Source of the DNA: a bacterium
GTDB taxonomy: Bacteria; Zixibacteria; MSB-5A5; CAIYYT01
Direction: 5' to 3'
Assembly: GCA_016708315.1 (NCBI GenBank)
Contig: JADJGC010000024.1
Coordinates: 186,001 to 250,000 of the forward strand
Length of the DNA stretch: 64,000 nucleotides
The notes under the pieces were generated by a model, which was not told the origin of the DNA, did not search any database, and saw only the letters and a list, made by a program, of their open reading frames with translations. Below, piece after piece: positions 34,373 to 43,246 of this stretch. Positions within the stretch are counted from its first letter, which is position 1, and each line of letters opens with the position of its first letter. The position numbers and the translations under genes were made by a program.

Positions 34373-35708
34373 TCACGAGAATCTCGTCGTCGCCGCATCG
34401 TACAAGTCGGGATTCAAAGTCGCGCATTTCCCCGTTATGAGGCAGTTGATAAACGACAATGCTCATAGCGCCAGTCTTTAGGACACTTTTAATCTCGATG
34501 TCGAGGGACTTGGCAAGTTCGGAAGGCAATAACTCCCAAAATGTCTTGCCGATGACGTCGCTTGCCGCGATTGCCAATGGCGAATCCTTGGGGCACTTGT
34601 AGTCAAGATAACGACCTTCGCTGTTAAGGCGAAACATCAAGTCCGGCAGCGCGTCCAAGATGGCGCGATTTTGCGCTTCGCTTTCGCGCAGAGCGTGCTC
34701 GACCTGATGGCGGCGATGGGCTTCGAGCGCTAACGCGACGAAGTCGGCGATGGAAGCTGCGAATTGTTGTTCTTGTGTTACCCAATGGCGCTTTGGTCCG
34801 GTGTGCTCGAAGCAGAGAACGCCAATCATGCTGCCCGATTGCCACAAAGGTGCATCGAGCATCGAGGTGATGCCGTGCTCGGGAAAGTATGCCGAAGCAA
34901 ATTCGCAGGTGCGCGAATCTACGGCAGCGTCATCGGCGGCGATGATTCTTTCGGTTTCGAGGGCTACAAAATAGCTGGGGAATTCACTTGATGCGATGAA
35001 GCCGCCGCGCGAATGCATTTTGGGAGTTCTCTGGAAGAGGTGAACGCACTGAATTCCTTTGCGCGAGGGGTCAAAAAGCCAGACGCCGACGCGTTCGACC
35101 TCAAGGGTCTCTGATGCAACTTCGGTAAGCTCTTGGACAGAGGCTTCGAAGTCGCTGCCATGGGGAATTTGACGGCGCGCCAAGCGCGAAAGTACGGAAT
35201 TCTGCTTGGTGAGAAACCGCTCGTTTTGGCGCAGTTCTTCGTTGATTCGGGCTAACTCGTGAGTTCGTGCTGTGACCTTATGCTCTAAGGATTCGCTATA
35301 ACGGACTATCTTGCGTTCGAGAATAGCGCGTTCGACTGCCTGGAAGATTGTCAGCTCGATATCGGCGATTTCGCATGGCTTGAGGATGAAATGGTAGGCA
35401 CCGTGACGGATAGCCTCGGTCGCCTGATCGACCGAGCCGTGAGCTGTCAATATTAGTACCGGCATTTCGGGTCGGAGTTTGTGGACGGTATCAAGCAATT
35501 CAAGACCGCCGCAGTCCTTCATGTCCAGATCACACAGTATGACGCTGAAGGCTGACTTCGCGATCAAATCCAGGCCATGTTTGGCTGAGCGCGCAGTAGT
35601 GACCAGCAGGCCGCGACTTCGCAGTTTGCGGGCAATAGTCTGGCGCTGTTTGACATTTTCCTCTAAGTAGAAGACGCTGATTTTTTGTTTAGTCCGTCGT
35701 GCTTTCAT
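34215..35708 (-). CDS. Hybrid signalling protein, receiver-GAF-PAS half (frameshifted)
   Basis: The receiver at about 8-125 has its Asp in LCDLDMKDCGG and its Lys in LKPCEI. A coiled coil (TARTHELARINEELRQNERFL), a GAF domain (about 180-330, VERVGVWLFDPSRKGIQCVHLF) and a PAS domain (about 340-450, ILDALPDLMFRLNSEGRYL ... VRDVTDRKRAEEEL) follow. The kinase domain continues in the other frame (33395 side). The whole gene would be about 770 residues, 35708 down to 33395. ATG 35708 is preferred over the TTG six bases earlier. Residues after HEQL are out of frame. Confidence 0.88.
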   Translation of the reverse strand: MKARRTKQKISVFYLEENVKQRQTIARKLRSRGLLVTTARSAKHGLDLIAKSAFSVILCDLDMKDCGGLELLDTVHKLRPEMPVLILTAHGSVDQATEAIRHGAYHFILKPCEIADIELTIFQAVERAILERKIVRYSESLEHKVTARTHELARINEELRQNERFLTKQNSVLSRLARRQIPHGSDFEASVQELTEVASETLEVERVGVWLFDPSRKGIQCVHLFQRTPKMHSRGGFIASSEFPSYFVALETERIIAADDAAVDSRTCEFASAYFPEHGITSMLDAPLWQSGSMIGVLCFEHTGPKRHWVTQEQQFAASIADFVALALEAHRRHQVEHALRESEAQNRAILDALPDLMFRLNSEGRYLDYKCPKDSPLAIAASDVIGKTFWELLPSELAKSLDIEIKSVLKTGAMSIVVYQLPHNGEMRDFESRLVRCGDDEILVIVRDVTDRKRAEEELRTAHEQLGTARSGENRRIGKSQFSTPQRRYRTETHTR

Positions 35709-35882
35709 AGTCAATGATAGTATACGATAGAATCGTAAAAATGGATAATAATCGAACTATAGTTGACCGGCAATGGTGAATGCAAGATGCTTTGCATTCT
35801 CTTGACCGCGACAACGCGAGTTATTATATTCGCGATTCCGCGTAGAGGAAGTTTCGATGATTATATACAAAATGGAGACTGA

Positions 35883-37184
35883 TTGTTGCTAAGAAAATCC
35901 GCATACATGCTCATCGTGGCTCTATGTTTGTGCTGGAGCGCCGTATCGAACGGAGCCGAAACGGAGACAGATTCAACGGTCGCAAGTTTGCCGCAAGAAC
36001 CGGGAACTTCAGTCGGTGAGGCGATTCTTGTAGTACCGGAGACAATTCTCAAAAGCCCGATTTATGCTATCAAGGGGCTGACCTGGGTCGCAGTAAATGG
36101 TATTTACCGCAACGCAACTCTGCACAAGTTGGCGGGGTACGCGTTTGCATTCCGTCCGGCAGGTGGCATCGTCCCGGTTGTTTCTTTTGGTTCCAATGCC
36201 GGGTGGCGATACGGTTTGAGCTACACTCGTCTCGGTATTTTGCAGGCATCCGATCGTGCACGCTGGGTAGCATCACATTCGACCAATAAGTATCGACGAT
36301 TGGAGATGACTTATTTTTCGCCGGAAGCATTTTCGAGTTCGGTTGGTTTGCAGTTTGCGGCAGGCTACCGGAAGCGACCGCGCGAGAGCTTCTATGGGCT
36401 GGGAAACGACACCAAGGACACCGAGCGTTCGGCGTTTACTATGGAGCGCAGTCAAATCCGTGCGTCGGTTCCGTGGCAGGCTCTCACTAATGTTAAAGTA
36501 AGTGCCGAGGCAGGATTTACCGCTTACCGCGTGTTTGATGGACTTTCTCCAGATTGGCCGACGAGTTTGAGCGAGCTTCGAGAGATGTACGGAATGACCC
36601 ACGCGGATTTTCGTTCGGCAGACATCATTGAAACCGGTTTGACTTTGGATCACGATTGGCGAGACAGCCAGGGACAACCCTCAAGGGGTGGACGCGAGAT
36701 CTTGTCTTTGCAGTATTGTCGCGGTGTAGGTCGGTCGGACGATATTGACTTTGTCGTGTCTCGAGCAGAGATATCGCATTACCTGAATATTTATAACAAG
36801 CGCTTGCTTGCGATTAAGATCGCCGCGCAATCGGTTGATGCCGACGACAAAAAGACGCCGGTACTTCCCTTCTATTTGAAGAGCAATCTTGGCGGCCGGG
36901 ATGATCTGCGCGGATTCCTGAACAATCGTCTGGTTGATAACGACATGACGATGGCGGTCATTGAATATCGATGGCCGATCTGGTCAATGATCGATGCGTT
37001 CGTTTTTGCGGAGGCTGGCAGGGTGTACTCGTCGATTTCGGAAGAATTCACATTGAAGAATTGGCATGAAGGTTATGGCACGGGGCTGCGGGTTTGGCGC
37101 GAGAATTCTGTAATACTGAGCCTTCAAGTAGCATTTAGTGACGAAGAGCGCAGAATCTATTTGGAACTGGGGGGCGAATGGTAA
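35883..37184 (+). CDS. BamA/Omp85-like outer-membrane barrel without POTRA domains
   Basis: This 433-residue protein has a signal peptide (YMLIVALCLCWSAVSNG), and the rest is a surface-antigen-D15-type barrel. The lid-loop motif reads GGRDDLRGFLNNR, matching the (V/I/L)RG(F/Y) signature of Omp85 proteins, and FVFAEAGRVY follows. It is too short for several POTRA domains, so it looks like a minimal barrel (patatin-linked or short Omp85 class). The start is TTG 35883, with GGAG six bases upstream. The next gene overlaps it by seven bases, so the pair is co-translated. It may export or insert a partner in the outer membrane. Confidence 0.85.
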   Translation: MLLRKSAYMLIVALCLCWSAVSNGAETETDSTVASLPQEPGTSVGEAILVVPETILKSPIYAIKGLTWVAVNGIYRNATLHKLAGYAFAFRPAGGIVPVVSFGSNAGWRYGLSYTRLGILQASDRARWVASHSTNKYRRLEMTYFSPEAFSSSVGLQFAAGYRKRPRESFYGLGNDTKDTERSAFTMERSQIRASVPWQALTNVKVSAEAGFTAYRVFDGLSPDWPTSLSELREMYGMTHADFRSADIIETGLTLDHDWRDSQGQPSRGGREILSLQYCRGVGRSDDIDFVVSRAEISHYLNIYNKRLLAIKIAAQSVDADDKKTPVLPFYLKSNLGGRDDLRGFLNNRLVDNDMTMAVIEYRWPIWSMIDAFVFAEAGRVYSSISEEFTLKNWHEGYGTGLRVWRENSVILSLQVAFSDEERRIYLELGGEW

Positions 37185-38902
37185 ATCGGATTCTTGCAGT
37201 GATAGGACTCGTTGTCCTGAGCATAGCGGTAGTGTCGAGTTGCAGCAGTAATCATCTGCAATATAAGCCCGGACCCGTGCGGACAGATGACAATGATCGT
37301 CAAAATATACCTGAGCCGGGAGTTTCCGATCCGGTGCTGGCTTGGCAGTCTTTGGACCGCAGCGCCTGGCAACAAGGCGAAGAGCTTTTGGATATTGATC
37401 GTGATTTCCGAAAGTTGATCGGCAGACCAAAAGAGTCATTCAACATGAACAGGTTCGACGAGGTCCCGAACTCCAGTTGGTTTGTCAATCGAATCGGTCA
37501 AACGAATGTCAGTGTCGACGATATTCTCGGTGTGGGCGCCGGATTCGATGGACCTGATACGTCGGGTACCTGGACTGTGTTTCGGCATAAAGCTCAAGGC
37601 AAGATGCCGGGGTTGTGGATCAAAGACTCGCGGGGCGAAAGCTACATTATCAAATTTGACCCGGACACTAATCCGGAGATGCATACAGCGGCGACGGCCA
37701 TGGGTTCACGCTTCTTCCATGTGTGCGGTTACAATGTCCCGGAAGAGACAATAGTTCATTGGCGAACGGAGATATTGCAACTCGAGCCGGGAATCAAGTT
37801 CATCGATGCTAACGGAAACCGGCGCGAATTGCAGAAGTCGGATTTGGATGAGATACTGGCGCAAGCATATAAATTACCGGATGGTCGAGTACGGTCCCTT
37901 GCTTCGAAGTTGCTGGGCGGCAAAATTGTCGGACCATTTAAGTATGACGGTAAGCGCAGTGACGATCCAAATGATTGGTGCAAGCATGAATACCGACGCG
38001 AACTGCGGGCGCTGTACGTGATAGCCTCATTCATCAATCACTACGATACCAAGGATCAGAACACACTTGATACCTACATCGAAGAAGATGGTCGCAAGTT
38101 CATAAAGCATCATTTGATCGATTTTGGTTCGACATTTGGGTCAAACGGAGACCGTCCTAAGGATGGAAAGATCGGTTATTGCAATACATTCGACCTTCGC
38201 GACGTGATGGTATCGTGGGCTACTCTGGGGTTGAAGAAATGGGGATGGGAGAATGCGAAGCCGTATCAGTACGCTTCGATAGGGTACTTCGAGTCGGAGA
38301 TTTTTGAGCCGAATAAATGGAATCCGATTGTTCCGAATCCTGCGTTCGAGAATATGACGCCGCGCGATGCATACTGGGGAACCAAGATCGTAATGGCTTG
38401 GCGGGATGAACATATCCGTGCGCTGGTGGAAACGGGTGATTATTCTGATCAAGCTGCAAAAGAATATTTGATCAAGACGCTGATCGAACGACGCGACAAG
38501 ATCGGGAGATATTGGTTTGGCAAGGTTGCACCGCTTGATAATTTTGTGTTCGCCGATGATGGCAATTCAATGTCGATCAAATTCCAAGATTTGGCCGTTA
38601 AGTATGGACTTGAGGTAGATTCCGACACGAAGTACATGTGGTCGGTGACCTATAACGGCAAGAAATTGGTTAATGACGTGAGCCAAACAGGGCTGTCGCT
38701 CGATTTTGGTACTGAACTTCGAAATACGTTGGCAGGTGCTTATCGAAGCGACAAAGCCGGAGACGACAAGAGTCACTTGTATGAAGTGAAGCTGCGGGTG
38801 CAACGCGGCGATGCTTCACGGAGCCAACCGGTGGCGTTGTGGTTGTGGTATCATTCCGAAGAGGCTCGATTTGAGCTGGTCGGGATTGAACATCTTTATT
38901 GA
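37178..38902 (+). CDS. Lipoprotein with kinase-like (HipA/PI-kinase-type) motifs
   Basis: This 574-residue protein has a lipobox ending at Cys22 (VLSIAVVSSC). A segment GLWIKDSRGESYIIKFDPD (Lys about 158) is followed by an EMHTAATAMG helix and, 150 residues later, HLIDFGSTFG (Asp about 314). Together these look like the ATP-Lys and the metal-Asp of an atypical protein- or lipid-kinase fold such as HipA. That is an inference, because a periplasmic location would give it no ATP. The remaining part (about 350-570) is unrecognised. It sits between a BamA-like barrel (7-bp overlap) and a PAP2 phosphatase (12-bp gap), clearly one operon. Confidence 0.7.
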   Translation: MVNRILAVIGLVVLSIAVVSSCSSNHLQYKPGPVRTDDNDRQNIPEPGVSDPVLAWQSLDRSAWQQGEELLDIDRDFRKLIGRPKESFNMNRFDEVPNSSWFVNRIGQTNVSVDDILGVGAGFDGPDTSGTWTVFRHKAQGKMPGLWIKDSRGESYIIKFDPDTNPEMHTAATAMGSRFFHVCGYNVPEETIVHWRTEILQLEPGIKFIDANGNRRELQKSDLDEILAQAYKLPDGRVRSLASKLLGGKIVGPFKYDGKRSDDPNDWCKHEYRRELRALYVIASFINHYDTKDQNTLDTYIEEDGRKFIKHHLIDFGSTFGSNGDRPKDGKIGYCNTFDLRDVMVSWATLGLKKWGWENAKPYQYASIGYFESEIFEPNKWNPIVPNPAFENMTPRDAYWGTKIVMAWRDEHIRALVETGDYSDQAAKEYLIKTLIERRDKIGRYWFGKVAPLDNFVFADDGNSMSIKFQDLAVKYGLEVDSDTKYMWSVTYNGKKLVNDVSQTGLSLDFGTELRNTLAGAYRSDKAGDDKSHLYEVKLRVQRGDASRSQPVALWLWYHSEEARFELVGIEHLY

Positions 38903-38914
38903 GATTCATATCTA

Positions 38915-39775
38915 ATGAAGATTGCTTCTTCTTTTTCGATCGCGATATGTGTCGCATTCGCCATCCTCACAGCGCCTGAGACGCTCAGAGCAGAAGATCG
39001 AGGAACAAAGGAGTACCTTTCCGGTGAGAAGTTGCTTCTGATTGGAGCGGGTTCGACAGCTCCATTGATTCTGAACTACGCTGTTCGCCATATCGATTCA
39101 AATCAAGCTTCACTGTTACCGAGGCCGATTCTTGCCGATGATTGGTTTGCGAGGAAAATTGGCGGCGATTTCTATATTGGAAAGAAGAACTTTCTATCGG
39201 GTAAGAGCGGCTCTGCGATAACGGCAGGATTCTGCGGAGTAGCTTTACTCGCAGCTAATTTCACGTGGCCCGAAGGAAGATCCGGAAAGGACGCCGGTCA
39301 AGATTTCTTTCTGTTTCACAGCGGACTAATGGCAACAAAGGGCGTGACCGGGATTTTCAAGGGATTGGTGGCAAGACCGCGCCCATTCCTTTACTACTAT
39401 CCTGATTCGGCGGTCCAACATGATGATAAGTTCAGCGACTCGCGGCGCTCATTTTTCTCTGGGCACGCTTCAAGCGCTTTCTATTCGTCGGCATACCTCA
39501 ACAAGCGACTTCGGGAGATAATGCGCCAGAGATTGAGTGGCGACGACTATTCGAATTGGCGGTGGGCACCTCCGGCGATATTGTTCGGTTGGAGCGGATT
39601 TGTCGGGTTGTCGCGGATTCAAGCTTACGATCATTACTTCTCAGACGTCGTGGTCGGAGCTGTGGCCGGGTATCTCCTTGCCGAGTTGTTTTTCAGGTTT
39701 GGTGACAACTATAGTAGCAACGGCGGTTCAGCCGAGCGCATCTCCCCTATTTTCCATTTGAGTTTTAGCTTCTGA
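38915..39775 (+). CDS. PAP2-family phosphatase
   Basis: This 286-residue protein has a signal peptide (SFSIAICVAFAILTAPETLRA). All three PAP2 motifs are present: KGLVARPRPF, SFFSGHASSAF and SRIQAYDHYFSDVVVGA with the catalytic His and Asp. PAP2 enzymes remove phosphate from lipid phosphates (undecaprenyl-PP, phosphatidate or lipid A types) on the periplasmic side. It lies last in the operon with the BamA-like barrel and the kinase-motif lipoprotein, which points to envelope lipid or polymer handling. Confidence 0.9.
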   Translation: MKIASSFSIAICVAFAILTAPETLRAEDRGTKEYLSGEKLLLIGAGSTAPLILNYAVRHIDSNQASLLPRPILADDWFARKIGGDFYIGKKNFLSGKSGSAITAGFCGVALLAANFTWPEGRSGKDAGQDFFLFHSGLMATKGVTGIFKGLVARPRPFLYYYPDSAVQHDDKFSDSRRSFFSGHASSAFYSSAYLNKRLREIMRQRLSGDDYSNWRWAPPAILFGWSGFVGLSRIQAYDHYFSDVVVGAVAGYLLAELFFRFGDNYSSNGGSAERISPIFHLSFSF

Positions 39776-39890
39776 TTGCCAAGATTGCATTCTAATTGGT
39801 TTCGACAACCGGAACCGGCAAGGATGGTGATCAATCAGAAGGATTAAACAGAGTCTCGCTCGACCTCAGCGGCTGGCGCTGGCGATTTTC

Positions 39891-41195
39891 TTGGCCATTG
39901 CTGTCGTCTGTCTCGGGCAGATCATTTGGTGGATCTACTTCCAGGTAACCATTTCAGAAGAGCAATTGGAGTTTCACGCCCAGCAATCGCACGCATCGGC
40001 GGAGCTTGCGGCGTTCTTCCTAAATCGGAATTATGAACGATTGTCAATGGAAGCGGAGTCGTTCGTTAGTGTCGACAACATCAGGCACCTAACAGCGGCG
40101 CTTGACTTGTTGGCGAGTGATCCGGCAGTTAAGGGGTATCAGCTGTTTGACCGCAGTGGTCTGTTAGTAGCCTCGCAAGGCGAGCATGATTCAACGTTTT
40201 ATCTTCCGGTAATGTCGGTCAACAGTGCGGTGATCTACCTGGATATTGCATACCCGGGCAAATTGACGGAAGAATTGAGCAAGGACCTAAGGTATTCGGG
40301 CTCGGAGAAGGTTGGCCGTTATCAGAAGCCGTGGTTCGACTCGGCGATGTTTGCGGTACGGGAAGAAGTAACGGAAAGCGTCGAGTACAAGGCGGGTCGG
40401 CGGGTGTTGATGTTTACGATGGAAGGATCATTCTTCGTCTTGTTGACTCTGCTTGGGGCATACATCATTTATAGAACGTTGAAGCAATCGGAAGAGCTTA
40501 AGCATCGGCAAGAGAACTTCATCCAGGCAGTGACGCACGAACTGAAGATACCGGTGGCATCGATAAAGCTGTATTTGGAGACGATGGCTACGGGAAAGTT
40601 CGACCAGGAGAAGGTCAAGGGCTTCATTCCGAGGATGATCGACGACTGCAATCGCCTTGAGGGGCTGGTGGATAATGTACTTGAAGCGGGCAGATTCTCG
40701 CGACGAGGGCATCAAGCGAAGTTGGTAGAATCGAATCTATCGAACGATTTGGTCGAGTATATAGAGGAGATGCGCCCGATGATTGAGCGATATAAGATGA
40801 AGCTGACAACGGAGATTGAACCGGAATTGATGGTGAAGTCAGATTACCACGCCATGCGGCGAGTGGTGACGGCACTAATTGACAATGCGATTAAGTATTC
40901 GCCAGAGAATCGCCGCGAAATGACGATTACTGCGCGTAAGATATCTAACCGCCGCTGCGAGATAGTGTTTGCAGATCAGGGAGTCGGAGTAGAGAAGCCG
41001 GAACAAAGCAAAGTTTTTGAGCGGTTTTATCGCACCGGCGAAGAAAACACGCGCTCCGTTAAGGGGACGGGCATTGGACTATTCCTTGTTAAGCAAATCG
41101 TTACTGAACATCGCGGCAAGGTGGAATTGAAGTCGGAAGGACCAAACAAAGGCAGTCAGTTCATAATCGAGCTGCCGTTAGCGAGCGAAGCATGA
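39891..41195 (+). CDS. Membrane sensor histidine kinase
   Basis: This protein has two membrane helices (start to 20, and 173-194) around a periplasmic sensor of about 150 residues. HisKA phospho-His 216 is in QAVTHELKIPVASIKLYLE. The N box is IDNAIKYSPE, and the ATP lid has FADQGVGVEKPE and GTGIGLFLVKQI. TTG 39891 is only the first recognisable start. The first helix clearly begins upstream (RLALAIFLAIAV in the same frame), and an ATG at 39824 reaches it only after a one-base shift, so the N-terminus is uncertain. The next gene overlaps it by four bases. Confidence 0.9.
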   Translation: MAIAVVCLGQIIWWIYFQVTISEEQLEFHAQQSHASAELAAFFLNRNYERLSMEAESFVSVDNIRHLTAALDLLASDPAVKGYQLFDRSGLLVASQGEHDSTFYLPVMSVNSAVIYLDIAYPGKLTEELSKDLRYSGSEKVGRYQKPWFDSAMFAVREEVTESVEYKAGRRVLMFTMEGSFFVLLTLLGAYIIYRTLKQSEELKHRQENFIQAVTHELKIPVASIKLYLETMATGKFDQEKVKGFIPRMIDDCNRLEGLVDNVLEAGRFSRRGHQAKLVESNLSNDLVEYIEEMRPMIERYKMKLTTEIEPELMVKSDYHAMRRVVTALIDNAIKYSPENRREMTITARKISNRRCEIVFADQGVGVEKPEQSKVFERFYRTGEENTRSVKGTGIGLFLVKQIVTEHRGKVELKSEGPNKGSQFIIELPLASEA

Positions 41196-41899
41196 AGAAG
41201 ATACTTGTAGTTGAAGATGAAGAGCATATCGCCGAAGGATTGCAACTCAATCTTGAAGCCGAAGGACATGAGGTTGTAGTCGCCGGCGACGGATTCGTGG
41301 CGTTGGATGCCTACCACAAGGGGCAATTTGACCTGCTGATACTTGATATAATGATTCCGGGCAAAGATGGGCTTACGGTTTGCAAGGAGATCAGGCAGGA
41401 AGGCGGCCGAATCCCCATTCTCTTCTTGACGGCACGCGACCGGCAGTCGGATCGGGTTGAAGGATTTCTTTCCGGCGGAGATGATTATCTGACGAAGCCG
41501 TTCAATCTTCAGGAACTACTACTAAGAGTGGCGGCGATATTCCGCCGTCAAGTTTGGTATGGCACTGTCGAGATTGAGCGATCACGATATGAGTTCGACA
41601 ACAACTGGATCGATTTCAAGACCTATCATGCCATGGGTCCGGGTGGTGATACTGAGCTATCGCAAAAAGAGTGCATGACGATGAAGTTTCTGATCGAACA
41701 TCAGAACGAAGTCGTGACCCGAGACATGATTCTGGACGCCGTCTGGGGATATCACGCATTTCCTTCCTCGCGGACGATTGATAACTTCATTCTGAGGCTG
41801 CGCAAGATATTCGAGCCTGATCCGGCGAACCCGAGGTACATTCATACAATGAGGGGTGCCGGGTACAAGTTCACGCCGAGCGGTGTTCCGGAATCTTAA
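41192..41899 (+). CDS. OmpR/PhoB-family response regulator
   Basis: This 235-residue protein has a receiver with VEDEE, phospho-Asp 52 (LLILDIMIPGKDG), LTAR and Lys 102 (TKPF). It is followed by a winged helix (ELSQKECMTMKFLIEHQNEVVTRDMILDAVWG ... RTIDNFILRLRKIFEPDP). ATGA overlap with the kinase stop shows a coupled pair. Target genes are not known. The 7-heme cytochrome gene starts 114 bases downstream on the same strand, so regulation of the electron-transfer cluster is possible. Confidence 0.95.
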   Translation: MKKILVVEDEEHIAEGLQLNLEAEGHEVVVAGDGFVALDAYHKGQFDLLILDIMIPGKDGLTVCKEIRQEGGRIPILFLTARDRQSDRVEGFLSGGDDYLTKPFNLQELLLRVAAIFRRQVWYGTVEIERSRYEFDNNWIDFKTYHAMGPGGDTELSQKECMTMKFLIEHQNEVVTRDMILDAVWGYHAFPSSRTIDNFILRLRKIFEPDPANPRYIHTMRGAGYKFTPSGVPES

Positions 41900-41905
41900 G
41901 ATTCC
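41890..41905. repeat. Perfect 16-base palindrome at the end of the response regulator gene
   Basis: GGAATCTTAAGATTCC includes the TAA stop codon. It may be an operator or the core of a hairpin without a loop. No T-run follows. Confidence 0.4.
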
Positions 41906-42013
41906 CAGATAGAATACTCGCTTTATCAGCTAAGTTGAATCACAAGCGCTTGCGGTCTGTTCAAAATTGGGGCGTTCGGAAGGTTAGATAATCCACCTAA
42001 GTTAGTAACTGCT

Positions 42014-42847
42014 ATGCGTTTGCCTGACGATATGTCAAGTATGCAGGTCAGATCAGGCATCGCGCTGGGGACACTCCTTCTGCTATTGGGGCTGATGTAC
42101 TTTGGCAGGTTCCTTCCAGAAGGAAGTGCGGGCCTTGAAAGCGAGCATCCACACACCAAGGTAGAATGTCAGACTTGCCACACGTTCGGATCAAAGGCTG
42201 ACACAAGTGGTAGTTTGTTAACTGACAATCAGAATTGTCAAAGTTGTCATTTTTCCACTTTAGATTCGCACTCACCTTTTCACAGCAGCTCAACCACACG
42301 ACAATGTGCGGACTGTCACTCGTTTCATAAGCCCGAGTTTGTCTTTGTTGCCGGCGACACTATGACACTTGAGTTTGCCGGCAAGGCTGGTGCGCTGTGC
42401 GCTGACTGCCACAAGGAAGACGGTCTGATGCCTGAGGTATCTGCAGGTCATCGGGAAGCAGCACGGCTGATTCATTCGCAACAGTCGCTGGCAATGGCAG
42501 AAACGCCATCCGAGTACTGTCTCGCCTGCCACAGCAATGAGAGCGGTGGCAATAATGCAAATGAGAACGTGAAGCCAGCACCCCGATTCCACTTAAGTGC
42601 GAGTCACGTATTCGGGCAGAGAGTGATAGCCGGATCGCAACAGTTCGGTTCTGCATTTCGAATACCGGACGAACTTCCATCGCATTTAGTTTTGATCGAT
42701 GGCAAAATCGAGTGCCAGACCTGTCATTCGATGATTTCTGATGAAGTTTATCAGCTAAGTCAGACAATCGAGGATGGATTGTGCGGTGGCTGCCATCAAC
42801 GCATTGGCGGCGAAAGAATGGCACTGGAGTTCTCCTCTAAACTATGA
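42014..42847 (+). CDS. Membrane-anchored cytochrome c with 7 CxxCH motifs
   Basis: This 277-residue protein has an N-terminal membrane helix (SGIALGTLLLLLGLMYFG) without a clear cleavage site, so it is anchored like NrfH/NapC-type or CymA-like donors. Seven CxxCH motifs are seen (CQTCH, CQSCH, CADCH twice, CLACH, CQTCH, CGGCH). It is not a clear NrfH family member, because it lacks that spacing. The ATG has no strong ribosome site; ATG 42032 is an alternative. The gene lies between the two-component pair and the regulated cytochrome cluster and could hand electrons from quinol enzymes to the conduit. Confidence 0.88.
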   Translation: MRLPDDMSSMQVRSGIALGTLLLLLGLMYFGRFLPEGSAGLESEHPHTKVECQTCHTFGSKADTSGSLLTDNQNCQSCHFSTLDSHSPFHSSSTTRQCADCHSFHKPEFVFVAGDTMTLEFAGKAGALCADCHKEDGLMPEVSAGHREAARLIHSQQSLAMAETPSEYCLACHSNESGGNNANENVKPAPRFHLSASHVFGQRVIAGSQQFGSAFRIPDELPSHLVLIDGKIECQTCHSMISDEVYQLSQTIEDGLCGGCHQRIGGERMALEFSSKL

Positions 42848-43111
42848 TCTTTGATATAGTTGCATTGCCTTAGTCCTCACTAACTTCAATTCGATAACGC
42901 ACTAATTCCCTATCCATTAAATCGACAGACTTCCGATATCTGACATCTTGTATCATCTACTCCATTAAAAAAGATACAAAAAGGTCGCATTTTCCGCTTG
43001 CTTTTTCTGACTATTCTGTCTATTATTGCCCCAAGTAGGTTTTGCTGAGGTTTTGAGGTAACTGAATTGTACAGTTTCTTCCGACATACTGAATACTTTT
43101 TTAGTCATCTT

Positions 43112-43127
43112 TGTGAAAATAATCACA
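43112..43127 (+). promoter_or_regulatory. Crp/HcpR-type palindrome, distal site
   Basis: TGTGAAAATAATCACA, preceded by T, so the left half is TTGTGA. Both five-base half-sites are perfect. It is centred about 127 bases before the start codon at 43247. Confidence 0.75.
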
Positions 43128-43204
43128 TAGAAAACTCCTATTTACTTTGCGTTGGCGCTGAGTCTCACTGGATTCAGCCTGTACGAGTTTCCCGTAAATC
43201 GTTT

Positions 43205-43220
43205 TGTGAATTAATTCACA
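43205..43220 (+). promoter_or_regulatory. Crp/HcpR-type palindrome, proximal site
   Basis: TGTGAATTAATTCACA is a fully symmetrical 16-mer, preceded by T. It is centred about 35 bases before the start codon at 43247, so it may overlap the promoter. It could activate, or repress, depending on the unknown transcription start. Confidence 0.78.
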
Positions 43221-43246
43221 TATAGTCCTGTTACATAAGGTTAGTC

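Larger units (their letters stand above)
42848..43246. other. AT-rich control region of the cytochrome cluster
   Basis: No gene is seen on either strand. It contains two perfect TGTGA-N6-TCACA palindromes (43112-43127 and 43205-43220) with centres 93 bases apart, close to nine helical turns. Candidate -10 hexamers exist after each (TTTACT near 43141, TACATA near 43233), but neither is certain. This is the most likely main promoter for the genes from 43247 on. Confidence 0.55.

Noticed and set aside
43112..43220. FNR boxes
   Set aside because: The half-sites are TGTGA/TCACA, not TTGAT/ATCAA, so Crp or HcpR type fits better.
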